A stretch of 64,000 bases of DNA from Borreliella spielmanii (GCF_014201705.1 NZ_JACHFA010000001.1:1-64000), one strand, 5' to 3'. Positions 33,875 to 42,954 are shown, counted from the first letter of the stretch. The notes: generated from the sequence alone by a model not told the origin. Made by a program: numbers and translations.

Positions 33875-34649
33875 AAAAATATTAACACTACTAATATTAG
33901 TTTTAAGTATCTCATCAGGACTAATATTATCTAAATCAATCGCTCAAAAAGCCAAATACAAAATTATTAGGGGTTATTTCATAAATAGCAATTATGTTCT
34001 AGTAAAAATTGAAAATAAAGATTTAAGATTCACTATATCAAAACCTATTTACGACAAAAAGCTAAATAATTACTACTTTAAGGGCCAAACAACAAGTCAT
34101 TTCTTAATTTCCAATAATGTTGATATTGCGATTAACACAAGTCCTTACGAAGTTAAACAAAACATGTTTTTTCCAAAAGGACTGTACATATATAATAAAA
34201 AAATGATTTCAAAACAAATAGCTAACTACGGAGAAATTGCAATAAAACACAATAAAATTGTATTAAATCCCAAAGAAGACGAAATTAAAGATTCCGATTA
34301 CGGATTTAGCGGATTTTTTGTTTTAATCAAAAACGGAAATTATAAAAAAAACTTTAAAGAAACAAGGCACCCAAGAACAATAATAGGAACTGACAAAAAT
34401 AATAAGTATTTATTTCTCGCTACAATAGAAGGAAGGGGCGTTAACAATAGCAAAGGGGCTTCTCTAAATGAAGCTATTGATTTTGCATTAAGCTATGGCA
34501 TGACTAATGCTATTAATCTAGATGGAGGGGGCTCAAGCACTCTTGTGGTAAAGTCAAATAATGCCCCCCATAAATTAAACTTTACTGCGAACATCTTTGG
34601 ACAAGAAAGATCTGTCCCATTTCATTTGGGAATAAAACTCCCTAATTAG
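33867..34649 (+). CDS. Phosphodiester-glycosidase-family (NAGPA-like) exported protein
   Basis: A 260-residue protein with an N-terminal membrane or signal segment (residues 5-22). The rest matches the NAGPA/phosphodiester glycosidase family (DUF2233): RHPRTIIGTD, LATIEGRG, the GASLNEAIDFALSYG helix and the hallmark NLDGGGSSTLVV near the C-terminus. Family members remove alpha-N-acetylglucosamine phosphodiesters or act on cell-surface glycopolymers; the substrate here is unknown. Translation is probably coupled to the preceding small gene (8-bp overlap). Its end overlaps the convergent outer-membrane protein gene by 8 bp. Confidence 0.88.
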   Translation: MSKKILTLLILVLSISSGLILSKSIAQKAKYKIIRGYFINSNYVLVKIENKDLRFTISKPIYDKKLNNYYFKGQTTSHFLISNNVDIAINTSPYEVKQNMFFPKGLYIYNKKMISKQIANYGEIAIKHNKIVLNPKEDEIKDSDYGFSGFFVLIKNGNYKKNFKETRHPRTIIGTDKNNKYLFLATIEGRGVNNSKGASLNEAIDFALSYGMTNAINLDGGGSSTLVVKSNNAPHKLNFTANIFGQERSVPFHLGIKLPN

Positions 34650-35187
34650 AAAATCTCCAACCAATATTAAATCCAAGCATAATCTCAGTTGTTAACCCAG
34701 AAAAATTTTTATAATTAGAAAATGGAGAGATGGAAAGCATAAACAAAGGCCTAACATATAAACCCTCAAGATCGGGAATAAAAAGATCCGCAGCAAGCCC
34801 CATGCTTAAAAAAAAGAGATTGTGCCTATTAGAACTCAAATCAAAGGCATATTTTAACCCAATCAATGGGAAAAGCATTCTAATCTGCTCTTTAAAAATC
34901 ATTGGATATGTTCCATAAAGCCCTAATGAAAAATATCTTCCATTGTGAGTAGTAACAAAAGCCTCTTTATAAGATATTTCAAAAAGTGCATAATTTGCAT
35001 CAAAAAATAAATTAAAATTAATCCCATGATCTGCCCTAGTAAAATTTGGAGCAAATTTAGTGGAGCTTGTTTTATCAGTATAATTAGTAAATTGATAAGA
35101 AAAACCTCCACCAAAAGAAAGTGGATAAGAAATAATTAAATTATTAGAAGAGATGAGAAATAAAATAAAAAAAAGATATTTCTTCAT
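34642..35187 (-). CDS. Small outer-membrane beta-barrel-like protein
   Basis: A 181-residue exported protein. After a signal peptide (MKKYLFFILFLISSN) the sequence is a run of amphipathic strands rich in Phe, Tyr and Gly (for example FGGGFSYQF, YFSLGLYGTY, MLGFNIGWRF), about eight in number, which suggests a small outer-membrane beta-barrel. No specific family is recognised. The ATG at 35185-35187 has AAGGA six bases upstream; a TTG two codons earlier is not needed. The 3' end overlaps the convergent glycosidase-family gene by 8 bp. Confidence 0.75.
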   Translation of the reverse strand: MKKYLFFILFLISSNNLIISYPLSFGGGFSYQFTNYTDKTSSTKFAPNFTRADHGINFNLFFDANYALFEISYKEAFVTTHNGRYFSLGLYGTYPMIFKEQIRMLFPLIGLKYAFDLSSNRHNLFFLSMGLAADLFIPDLEGLYVRPLFMLSISPFSNYKNFSGLTTEIMLGFNIGWRFSN

Positions 35188-35277
35188 TAACAATCCTTAA
35201 AAATTCTAAAAAATACCATATTATTTGTTATTATTATAGTACTAATATATAGTAGTATATAAAAAATCAAGGAAATT

Positions 35278-35649
35278 ATGAATACAAAAACATTATATTT
35301 AACATCCTTAATTCTTTTAGCTTGCAATAGTAATAACAAAATTCCTCTCATTCAAAAATTGAATTTGCCCAAAAGCAGTATTCTTGGCTTTAGCAATAAA
35401 GTGGGTATAATAATAAAAGACTATACTTTTCTTAGTAAAAACACTAAGAAAAATAGCGAATTGAATTATGATTACGCAATTCTACTTAGAAAAGACGAAG
35501 TAGTAAAAATCGAAAAAACACTAGAAAAAACAGAACGATATGGAATTGAGGGGAATTGGATCCTAGTCAATTATAAAGGAACTAAAAGCTACATCTTTAG
35601 TAAAGATATAAACATAGTCAACAATATAATAATTGAGCATTCCAAATAG
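35278..35649 (+). CDS. Small lipoprotein with SH3-like domain
   Basis: A 123-residue putative lipoprotein: the signal ends in LILLAC with Cys16. The mature part looks like a single bacterial SH3 (SH3b-like) domain: LRKDEVVKIEKT, GNWILVNYKGTKSYIFS. Such domains bind peptidoglycan or proteins. AAGG lies five bases before the ATG. An intrinsic terminator follows at 35683-35707. It is convergent with the small bS22-type gene and miaA. Confidence 0.8.
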   Translation: MNTKTLYLTSLILLACNSNNKIPLIQKLNLPKSSILGFSNKVGIIIKDYTFLSKNTKKNSELNYDYAILLRKDEVVKIEKTLEKTERYGIEGNWILVNYKGTKSYIFSKDINIVNNIIIEHSK

Positions 35650-35682
35650 CCCACTACACTATAACCGTGAAAAAGTCCGATT

Positions 35683-35707
35683 AATAAGTAAATTACTTAT
35701 TTTTTTT
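35683..35707 (+). terminator. Intrinsic terminator, plus strand
   Basis: A 9-bp perfect stem AATAAGTAA (35683-35691) and TTACTTATT (35693-35701) around one base is followed by six more T residues. It ends the SH3-like lipoprotein transcript. Its 3' arm covers the last codons and stop of the small minus-strand ribosomal-protein gene. Confidence 0.7.
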
Positions 35708-35788
35708 CTTATGCCTATTCTTCCTTCTTTTTTTCTTTCTTTTATGAGTAGAAATTTTTTTTAATTTTCTTTTTCTTCCGCAAGGCAC
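35693..35788 (-). CDS. Small ribosomal protein, bS22 (AURKAIP1/COX24) type
   Basis: A 31-codon gene encoding an extremely basic peptide that starts MPCGRKRK and carries THKRKKKRRKNRHKKK. The pattern matches the AURKAIP1/COX24 family, to which mycobacterial bS22 and mitochondrial mS38 belong. A cryo-EM study of the B. burgdorferi ribosome, from memory, found two unannotated proteins named bS22 and bL38; this is the best candidate for bS22, though I cannot exclude that it is bL38. The start is GTG at 35786-35788: AAGGAG lies nine bases upstream, inside the end of miaA, and the in-frame miaA stop is two codons earlier. It is probably co-transcribed with miaA. Confidence 0.88.
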   Translation of the reverse strand: MPCGRKRKLKKISTHKRKKKRRKNRHKKKNK

Positions 35789-35791
35789 TCC

Positions 35792-36712
35792 TTAAATCTC
35801 CTTATCAACTTTAAAAATTAAATTCAAAATGTCATCTAAATCATCCTCTGGATGAAACCATAAAACATCAGAAATCTTGGCAAAAAAGGTCATTTGCCTT
35901 TTTGCATATAAAAACGAATTTTTGTTTATCAAACTTATTATATCATTTAAACTATACCAAGGTCTACTTTTCCATAACAAAAACTCATTATAGCCTATCC
36001 CTTTAAAAGCTGGGGTATTTTCATTGTAACCCTTACCAAACAAACCTTTAATCTCGGAAAGCAATCCAGCATTAAGCATCTCATTAATTCTTATTGATAT
36101 TCTGGTTTTCAAATCTTCAAAAGGTCTTCTAAGCCCTATAATCAAAATATCTTTAAATTCACTATTTTGCTTTTTTTGAAATTGGCTAATAGGAATTCCT
36201 GTTTGGTAATAAACTTCAAGCGATCTTTTGATACGATAAATATCATTTTTATTTAACATATTAAATCTGATAGGATCTACATTTTCTAATTCTTTTAGAA
36301 GATAGAATTTACCTTTAAGATCTAAAAGATTATTTACATAACTTCTTATTTTAGAAGTAACCAAGGGTGTTGAAGGAAATCCATCCTTTAAATGCTTAAA
36401 ATAAAAAGCAGTACCCCCTACAAATATAGGAATTTTTTTTTTCTGTCTTATTTCTTTTATTATTCTTAAAGCTTGTTCGTAAAAAATTCCAAGGGTATAC
36501 TCTTTTCCGGGATCTAAAAAATCTACTAAATGGTGCTTTATATGCTTCAACAAATTTTTACTTGGCTTTGAAGAAGCTATATCGAACTCCTTATATACTT
36601 GAATAGAGTCAACATTAATAATTTCAGCTTTATTTCTTGGAAAATGAAATAAAATATTACTTTTGCCCACAGCCGTGGGGCCAAAAATAAAAACTATTCT
36701 ATCTTCCCTCAA
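35792..36712 (-). CDS. miaA: tRNA dimethylallyltransferase
   Basis: Adds an isopentenyl group to A37 of tRNAs reading U-starting codons. The 306-residue protein has P-loop GPTAVGKS at 11-18, the [14 protein letters not shown] motif with the catalytic aspartate, ASSKPS, the [15 protein letters not shown] helix and AKRQMTF near the end. The only workable start is a TTG at 36710-36712, inside the last codons of rpoZ (14-bp overlap), pointing to coupled translation. The bS22-type gene follows directly. Confidence 0.95.
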   Translation of the reverse strand: MREDRIVFIFGPTAVGKSNILFHFPRNKAEIINVDSIQVYKEFDIASSKPSKNLLKHIKHHLVDFLDPGKEYTLGIFYEQALRIIKEIRQKKKIPIFVGGTAFYFKHLKDGFPSTPLVTSKIRSYVNNLLDLKGKFYLLKELENVDPIRFNMLNKNDIYRIKRSLEVYYQTGIPISQFQKKQNSEFKDILIIGLRRPFEDLKTRISIRINEMLNAGLLSEIKGLFGKGYNENTPAFKGIGYNEFLLWKSRPWYSLNDIISLINKNSFLYAKRQMTFFAKISDVLWFHPEDDLDDILNLIFKVDKEI

Positions 36713-36899
36713 TTGAATAGTTAAATTTACCAGTTAAAACGTCATTAAAAGCTTGTCCTAATATTTTATCATCAAAAATGATATGCTCTGCTAAAGAAAT
36801 ATTGTCTATGATTTGCTCTGTACGTATTATAGTAGCAACAACAAGTTCATAAAAATTTCCATCAAAATCTTGTATTTTTTTTAAAGGCACTTTAGTCAT
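36699..36899 (-). CDS. rpoZ: RNA polymerase omega subunit-like protein
   Basis: A 66-residue protein resembling the omega subunit: a short N-terminal segment, then [13 protein letters not shown], where omega has its conserved AAxRARQL-like helix, and a following helix. Omega helps assemble the beta-prime subunit. Similarity is modest and the protein is shorter than E. coli omega. It has a model SD, AAGGAG five bases before the ATG, and overlaps the TTG start of miaA by 14 bp. Confidence 0.75.
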   Translation of the reverse strand: MTKVPLKKIQDFDGNFYELVVATIIRTEQIIDNISLAEHIIFDDKILGQAFNDVLTGKFNYSIEGR

Positions 36900-36937
36900 T
36901 TAATCTCCTTACAAACTAACATATTAGATAAGTTTGG

Positions 36938-37474
36938 CTAATTTTTCAAATTTCTTTTATCAATTTCATCTCGAATTAATTCAAAAACTTCATTTGAATT
37001 AATATTTGTAACATCAATCACTAAATCAGTTTCTGAAGAATAATCATCAATATCTATATTATAGATAGCTAAATATCTTTTTTTATCATTTTCATCTCTA
37101 TTAAAAGTACTGCTTAAAACATCAGAATACATACCTCCATCCCTAGTCATTATTCTCTCAGCCCTGACTTCCATTTTAGCATAAAGATATATTTTTAAAT
37201 CAGCGCTCTTAGAAATCCAAATAGCAAGCCGAGAAGCAAGCACTGTATTATTCTTTTTAGAAAGTGCAGACAATCTCTTATCAAGATACCTATCCCAATA
37301 ATAATCATCTCTTCCTATTATTTCTTTTTCATAAAATTCCGAAAAAGGAATATTATGCTCTCTTGCAATATCATGAAAAGTATAATTAATAAACTCAAGA
37401 CCGTAATGTTTTGCAATCATGCTGCTTACAGTAGTATTGCCACAACCACTCTTACCAGAAAGTGCTATTTTCAT
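36938..37474 (-). CDS. Cytidylate kinase-like protein, archaeal type
   Basis: A 178-residue P-loop kinase similar to archaeal-type cytidylate kinases (AAA_33/Cmk-like). The nucleotide loop is SGKSGCGNTTVS, with Asn13 where a canonical P-loop has Lys; in archaeal Cmk proteins this position is, from memory, often Thr. Other hallmarks are VLASRLAIW and RAERIMTRDGG in the lid region. It could phosphorylate CMP or dCMP, or be a nucleotide-binding relative. The first 4 bp overlap the stop of the yicC-like gene (ATGA), so the two are coupled. Confidence 0.8.
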   Translation of the reverse strand: MKIALSGKSGCGNTTVSSMIAKHYGLEFINYTFHDIAREHNIPFSEFYEKEIIGRDDYYWDRYLDKRLSALSKKNNTVLASRLAIWISKSADLKIYLYAKMEVRAERIMTRDGGMYSDVLSSTFNRDENDKKRYLAIYNIDIDDYSSETDLVIDVTNINSNEVFELIRDEIDKRNLKN

Positions 37475-38337
37475 TCAACATTCCTTATTTGCTCTTTTAT
37501 TTTTTCTAAATTTAACTTCATGTTTAAAATCAAATTCTTGATATCAAGATCAACCGCTTTATTACTCATAGTTGTTATTTCTCTATGCATTTCTTGAGAA
37601 ATAAATTCAAGAACTTTACCGCATATCTCATATTCAAGATTTTTATAAAAAGTTTCTATATGAGAATCTAAACGCATGATCTCCTCATTAATGTCTAGGC
37701 GAATTGCCATTTTAGCTGCCTCTTCTGCAATAGTTAAGTCTCTAAATTCATCCATTAATTTAGAGATATTTTCTTTAATGCTTGCAAATAATCTGAGATT
37801 TATATCACTACAAGCATCCTTAATAATTTTAAGATCCCGCTCTATTAGCACAAGAGTTGATATTATATCTGATTTAGTATTTTCTCCTTCAAAACTTCTC
37901 CCATTATTATAATGATATAAGGTTTCCTCTAAAACACCTTTAAACAAACCATAAATTTCTTCTTGATGCTCACTATCCTCATCAATTATTAAAGCTCCCT
38001 TTAATGATAAAAAATCGCCCAAACTTAGTTCATTCTTAATATTAAGATCAGTATGTGCCAAAGAATCTCTAAGTCTAGAAATAGCCTCAATATAATTGGG
38101 ATTAACTGTAAAATTCATACGGGGAACCAATTCTTTATATCCTACATTTAAAAAAACATTACCTCTGCTAATATACTTTGAAATCAAATTTCTTATATCA
38201 AGATCATAACCAGAAAAAATTTCTGGTAACCTAAGTTTAAATTCCAAAAATTTTCCATTATAAGACTTCAAATTAACACTAAACATATAGTTACCAATTA
38301 TCTTTTCCAAATAAAAAAATCCCGTCATGCTTTTCAC
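37471..38337 (-). CDS. YicC-family endoribonuclease
   Basis: A 288-residue YicC/YloC-family protein. It begins MKSMTGF, the family's conserved start, and ends with the DUF1732 helix (DIKNLILNMKLNLEKIKEQIRNVE region, residues 263-288). E. coli YicC has recently been shown to be an RNase, so a role in RNA turnover is likely; the targets here are unknown. The start is GTG at 38335-38337, with AAGGG seven bases upstream. It lies 10 bp after murC and overlaps the kinase gene by 4 bp. Confidence 0.92.
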   Translation of the reverse strand: MKSMTGFFYLEKIIGNYMFSVNLKSYNGKFLEFKLRLPEIFSGYDLDIRNLISKYISRGNVFLNVGYKELVPRMNFTVNPNYIEAISRLRDSLAHTDLNIKNELSLGDFLSLKGALIIDEDSEHQEEIYGLFKGVLEETLYHYNNGRSFEGENTKSDIISTLVLIERDLKIIKDACSDINLRLFASIKENISKLMDEFRDLTIAEEAAKMAIRLDINEEIMRLDSHIETFYKNLEYEICGKVLEFISQEMHREITTMSNKAVDLDIKNLILNMKLNLEKIKEQIRNVE

Positions 38338-38347
38338 TATAATACCC

Positions 38348-39754
38348 TTATAGAAAATCGTGTAAAATAAAATTATTTCCTGCGCCCATTGTAATAAACA
38401 AATCTCCCGATATTAATAAACTTTTTATAAATTCAATAGAATCTTTAACATCTTTAAAAAAATAAGTATTTTTATTTATTTTTTTAATATTTAAAAACAA
38501 TTGAACAGAAAGTTCATCTGGATTAAAATTCTCCCTATTAGAAAGATATATATTGTGCAAAATTAATATATCAACAATACTTAGAACTTCAACAAAATCA
38601 TTAAAAAATTCTTTTGTTCTTGTGAAGGTATGTGGCATAAAATCCAAAATTATACGTTTATTCTTATAAAAATTTTTAATACCAAAAAGCGTATCTCTAA
38701 TTTCTCTAGGATGATGAGCATAATCATCCATGTAAATCACTCCCTTTTTCTCTTTAATAACTTCAACCCTTCTTTTTATACCACTATAATTTTTTGCAAT
38801 TTTCTTTACCGCTTCTTCAAAATTAAAAATCGATTTTCCATTACTTTCTAAAAAAAGATTTAAAGCCAAAAGCGCTGCCGAAAAATTTAATACATTGTGA
38901 AATAAAGCCGTCTTAAGTTTAATATTACACAAGCCCAAAAAAGAAAAACAAAAATATTCATTCTCAACTACAATGTTATTTATTTGAAAATTCGACAAAT
39001 CTTTAGATCCAAAACTAAAAATATTTATATCTTTTCTATTGATTTGCCTTTTAATTTTAAGTAAATTATTATCATCAGAATTAATTATTAATATCCCATT
39101 TTTCTTTAACTTATTAATATATTGTAAAAAAGCGTCTTCAAGAGCCTCATAATTTTTAAAAAAATCAACATGCTCATAGTCAATATTAGTTAAAATAAGC
39201 ATATTGGGGCTAAAATACAAAAAATGTTTTTTATACTCACAAGTTTCAGCAATAAAAATATTACTAATACCCGCTATTGCAGAATTATCTCCAAAATCTT
39301 TAACACTTGATCCCACAATAACATTGGGATTTAATCCCAATTTGTTAAAAAGAAGACCTAAAAACGCCGTAGTGGTGGTTTTACCATGAGAACCTGCAAT
39401 TCCAATACTATAGTATTTTCTAGAAAGCTCACCAAGAACCTCAGGATAAGATAAAACGGGTATATTCAATTCTTTTGCTTCAAGCAAAACTTGCAAACCG
39501 CCCTTATCATAAGCTGAAGAATATACTATTAAATCAAAAGATCTACCAAGTTCTTTTAATGAAAACTCATAAATATTTTCATAATAAGATATTTTATTAT
39601 TACTTAAAATCTCATCGGTATGAAATTTATCAGAAACATCTACCCCTTCTACAAGGTATCCTTTTGAATTTAAAAAACAAGCAAGAGAACAAACTCCGCT
39701 CCCCTTTATTCCTACAAAAAAAATATTCTTCAAACTGTCAAAATCAACCTTCAT
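38348..39754 (-). CDS. murC: UDP-N-acetylmuramate--L-alanine ligase
   Basis: Adds the first amino acid to UDP-MurNAc in cytosolic peptidoglycan synthesis. The 468-residue Mur ligase has the N-terminal UDP-binding GIKGSGVCSLA, the ATP loop GSHGKTTTT, the NIDYEHVDFF segment and the YAHHPREI motif typical of MurC. Its start overlaps the end of the upstream P-loop gene by 11 bp, and AGAGAG precedes the ATG closely. Downstream comes yicC. Confidence 0.96.
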   Translation of the reverse strand: MKVDFDSLKNIFFVGIKGSGVCSLACFLNSKGYLVEGVDVSDKFHTDEILSNNKISYYENIYEFSLKELGRSFDLIVYSSAYDKGGLQVLLEAKELNIPVLSYPEVLGELSRKYYSIGIAGSHGKTTTTAFLGLLFNKLGLNPNVIVGSSVKDFGDNSAIAGISNIFIAETCEYKKHFLYFSPNMLILTNIDYEHVDFFKNYEALEDAFLQYINKLKKNGILIINSDDNNLLKIKRQINRKDINIFSFGSKDLSNFQINNIVVENEYFCFSFLGLCNIKLKTALFHNVLNFSAALLALNLFLESNGKSIFNFEEAVKKIAKNYSGIKRRVEVIKEKKGVIYMDDYAHHPREIRDTLFGIKNFYKNKRIILDFMPHTFTRTKEFFNDFVEVLSIVDILILHNIYLSNRENFNPDELSVQLFLNIKKINKNTYFFKDVKDSIEFIKSLLISGDLFITMGAGNNFILHDFL

Positions 39755-40691
39755 AGCTCTCTTCTAAATAATCTTTTTTGTCATAAAATTTATGTATAAC
39801 TATATCAATAGACAATATATTAATTATTGTATACTTAAGTACGTTAGTAATAATATAGGTTCTAAGCATTTCTGTATTATTAAGTAAGTTATTTCCAAGA
39901 GGAATATTCAAAAACAGTTTAAAAAGGTAATTACTTCCATCTTTTTTAATTTTAAGATCATAAACAATATAACTTCTATCATATTCAGAAACACAATGTT
40001 CAATAATTTGCCTTACAGCTCTCTTAGAAATAGACAAAACTCCTTCTTCATAAAAATGAGGCCTTACAACAGATCGAATATAATTTTTCTTCTTAGTAAA
40101 AAACCAACCGCTTTTAAAAAAAACTTTAATTGGGTTTAATAGTAAATTAGGTCTAACAGACTTTATTTCAAAAGCAGCTGCTGGCACAACATGCTCCCCC
40201 ATTTGCCTTGAAATCCTTGCTTTTTCTATTTCCTGCCTAGTTGAGACATCTGTTATGTAAATAATCTTAAAAACATTTGGCAACAAAAGTCTTGAAATTA
40301 TTTTATCTATCATTTTAAGACTTGTTCCTAATATTAATATTTTATTAAATTCTTCTCTTCCAAGAACTTCAAGCATTTCATTGCAATGAGCATCATCTTC
40401 AAATACAGATCGCTTTACTGCTCTAAAAACATTATCTTCAAACTTGGCAGAACTACCAGCAATAATTTTCATGTTTTTAATTAACACACCATCATCAATG
40501 ATTAAAGGTATTGAATATTTATCTGCTACCAAATGCGATCTAAAGCTCTTACCAGTTCCAGCAGATCCTACCAATGCATACACCTTCACTCTAACAAATT
40601 TATGTTTAATACTAGTTGCAAAGTTTTTAACCTTGCTAAATATTTTTTTCAAAAAAAAATTACTTGAAAAATTCTGAAAATTCATAAACAT
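39744..40691 (-). CDS. Conserved P-loop protein with Asp23-like C-terminal domain
   Basis: About 315 residues. An ATP/GTP-binding loop VGSAGTGKSFRS is followed by LIIDDGVLIKNMKIIAGSSAKFE, a segment I recall from uncharacterised Firmicutes P-loop proteins of the form IIDDGLLI. The C-terminal part (GVLSISKRAVRQIIEHC and VLKYTIINILSIDIVIHKF) resembles an alkaline-shock (Asp23)-like fold. The biochemical role is not known. The start could be the ATG at 40691 or 40685; neither has a clear SD, and both lie within the end of the upstream pseudouridine synthase gene. Overlaps murC by 11 bp. Confidence 0.75.
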   Translation of the reverse strand: MFMNFQNFSSNFFLKKIFSKVKNFATSIKHKFVRVKVYALVGSAGTGKSFRSHLVADKYSIPLIIDDGVLIKNMKIIAGSSAKFEDNVFRAVKRSVFEDDAHCNEMLEVLGREEFNKILILGTSLKMIDKIISRLLLPNVFKIIYITDVSTRQEIEKARISRQMGEHVVPAAAFEIKSVRPNLLLNPIKVFFKSGWFFTKKKNYIRSVVRPHFYEEGVLSISKRAVRQIIEHCVSEYDRSYIVYDLKIKKDGSNYLFKLFLNIPLGNNLLNNTEMLRTYIITNVLKYTIINILSIDIVIHKFYDKKDYLEESYEG

Positions 40692-41607
40692 CAAAAATAT
40701 CTTTTACTTGCTTTAAAAATTCTAAACTAGGCTTAGCGTAAAATTCATTCTTTTTAAAGAATGCTTCATTAAATTTTACCAAAAAAGCATGTAAAAAGTA
40801 ATTACTTTTCTTAAATTTATCGCAGTATTTCTTGTCATTGATTAAAGGATGATTATTAAACGAACATTGGGCCCTTATTTGGTGAGTAAAGCCTGTTTTA
40901 ATAATAATTTCAACAAGAGTAGCCCTCTTGGAAGACAATATTGGATTAACCTTTGTAATTGCATTAATAAAATCTTTACCTTCTAAAACAAAAGTTTTTC
41001 TCAATCTTTTATTCCTAAATAAATGATTTTCATAAACAACCGTTGACTTAACCTCCCCAAAAAGTATTGCAAAATATTTTTTAGTTACAAACCCCCTACT
41101 AAACAATATACTTAGCTTTCTTGCAGTATCTATATTTTTTGCAAAAACAATAATTCCAGAAGTATTTCTGTCAAGCCTGTGCACTGCCGAAGGCTTGAAG
41201 CTTAAGGATCTTAAATCTTCCCTTGAAAGATAAGCATTCACTAAAAAATCAAGAGAATTTCTGTCCCCATGAACTAAAATGCCTCTTTGCTTGTTCAAAA
41301 CAAGTAAATCACTATCCTCATAAATTATTCTTTCTCGAATATATTGAAAATCAAGATCACTTTTATAACATTCATTAATAGTTAAGTTCAGACCCTGGGC
41401 TAAAGATTTATACAAATAAATTTTATCACCTTTGCAAACTCTATATGAAAAATGTGGTTTTATACCATTCAGCCTAATATCACCCTTTCTAATATGTTTT
41501 ATTATTCTAGCTTTAGACAAATTTAAAATTTTAATTAAAATTGAATCTAGCCGCTTGCCATTATCATTAGCAAGAATTTCTAAAAAAATATACTTATCCA
41601 AACGCAA
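40660..41607 (-). CDS. RluA-family pseudouridine synthase (RluC/RluD-like)
   Basis: Isomerises uridines in RNA, most likely 23S rRNA. The 315-residue protein has an N-terminal S4 RNA-binding domain (about residues 17-65, KRLDSILIKIL and KGDIRLNG) and the RluA catalytic motif AVHRLDRNTSG with Asp146. Which site it modifies cannot be told. The start is a TTG at 41605-41607 with AGGAT about ten bases upstream. The 3' end overlaps the P-loop gene by 32 bp; panF ends 12 bp upstream. Confidence 0.92.
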   Translation of the reverse strand: MRLDKYIFLEILANDNGKRLDSILIKILNLSKARIIKHIRKGDIRLNGIKPHFSYRVCKGDKIYLYKSLAQGLNLTINECYKSDLDFQYIRERIIYEDSDLLVLNKQRGILVHGDRNSLDFLVNAYLSREDLRSLSFKPSAVHRLDRNTSGIIVFAKNIDTARKLSILFSRGFVTKKYFAILFGEVKSTVVYENHLFRNKRLRKTFVLEGKDFINAITKVNPILSSKRATLVEIIIKTGFTHQIRAQCSFNNHPLINDKKYCDKFKKSNYFLHAFLVKFNEAFFKKNEFYAKPSLEFLKQVKDIFDVYEFSEFFK

Positions 41608-41619
41608 GAAATAATCATC

Positions 41620-42954
41620 CTAACAAACTTTGCTATATTTTTTACAAAAAAAATTAACTATTAAAAATGTGAATATAGAAACAAAAAACGATGGAAAAAC
41701 GGGATGAAAAAACCAAATATTCAATTCAAAACATAAAATACACAAATAAAATATCAAACCTAAAAACATAGAAGCAAATGCTGCTATTTTACTTACAAAA
41801 TTTAAATAAAGTCCAAAAATGATAATAGAAAAAAATGAAACTTCTAAAGCTCCAAAAGCAAAAATATTAACAAAGAATAAAAAATTGGGAGGAAATAAAG
41901 AAAATACAAGTATTATTAAAATAAAAAAAATATTAGAAATCCTTATTACTCTACTAACCTTTATATCTTCTTTTAAATCTTTTTTATAAATAAATATTGA
42001 CTTTATTAAAACAGACGTTATTAAGAGCAAATTTGAATCTACTGTAGACATTATTGCAGACAAAAGACCTATAAAAAAAATAAAAGAAGAAAAAGGATTT
42101 AAAACTTTTAAAGCTACATTTAAAACAACTTTATCATTTGGACTTAAATCTGGAAAAAGAATAATAGCGAAAAATCCTATTAAATGCATCAAAACAATTA
42201 AAAAGCTGATAATAAAAGTAGAAATGGGAAGAGATAATTTTATAGAATTTTCATCTTTAAATGCTATAAAATTATTAATAATCTGAGGCTGCCCTAATAT
42301 TCCTATTCCTATTAATATCCAAAAAGAAATTATATATTGTGGTTTTAAGTCAAAATTTGAAGGAAGCAAAAGATTTTTATCTAAACTAGACGTTGCCGTC
42401 TTGAATAAATTATTAATACCTCCTCCCAAATCTAACATCTTGGAAAATAAAATAACAGACGAAACTAGCATTAAAAATGCTTGAATCAAATCCGTATAAG
42501 CTACTGCCTTAAATCCTCCAAAAAATACATAAATAAAAACCAACAGGGCAAAAAACAAAAGACCAAGCACATAATCAATGCCCCAAAAAACTTCTATAAG
42601 CTTAGCGCCACCTATTAATTGGGCAGAAATCATAAACATTAAAAAAAAACTTAATACAAATCCACTTAATAGCGCCAAAAAATCACTTTTATATCTATAT
42701 CTAATATAGTCAATAATATTTATTGCATCAATTTTTTTTGATTCGCGATTTAATCTCTCGCCAACAATAACAAAAGCAATTAAAGTTGTAGGAATTTGTA
42801 TAGTAGCTAATAATATAAAAGACAACCCATACTTATAAACAGCAGAAGGGCCAGAAATAAAACTACTAGCACTAATATAGCTAGAAGAAAATAACAAGGC
42901 CATTACAATAAAATTAATACTTCGATTTGCAAGAAAGTATTTATTTAATAACAA
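41620..42954 (-). CDS. panF: Sodium/pantothenate symporter, N-terminally short
   Basis: A 444-residue sodium:solute symporter closest to PanF, which imports pantothenate for CoA synthesis. Matching stretches include YISASSFISGPSAVYKYGL, QLIGGAKL, FFGGFKAVAYTD and AIMSTVDSNLL. Translation from the TTG at 42952-42954 (AGAGG seven bases upstream) gives a protein without the first membrane helix of E. coli PanF. Codons upstream in the same frame still resemble PanF (KKRNRGNF) but a TAG lies 12 codons above the TTG, so an ancestral N-terminus seems lost. The missing helix lies outside the LeuT-like core, so activity may be kept. Confidence 0.88.
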   Translation of the reverse strand: MLLNKYFLANRSINFIVMALLFSSSYISASSFISGPSAVYKYGLSFILLATIQIPTTLIAFVIVGERLNRESKKIDAINIIDYIRYRYKSDFLALLSGFVLSFFLMFMISAQLIGGAKLIEVFWGIDYVLGLLFFALLVFIYVFFGGFKAVAYTDLIQAFLMLVSSVILFSKMLDLGGGINNLFKTATSSLDKNLLLPSNFDLKPQYIISFWILIGIGILGQPQIINNFIAFKDENSIKLSLPISTFIISFLIVLMHLIGFFAIILFPDLSPNDKVVLNVALKVLNPFSSFIFFIGLLSAIMSTVDSNLLLITSVLIKSIFIYKKDLKEDIKVSRVIRISNIFFILIILVFSLFPPNFLFFVNIFAFGALEVSFFSIIIFGLYLNFVSKIAAFASMFLGLIFYLCILCFELNIWFFHPVFPSFFVSIFTFLIVNFFCKKYSKVC

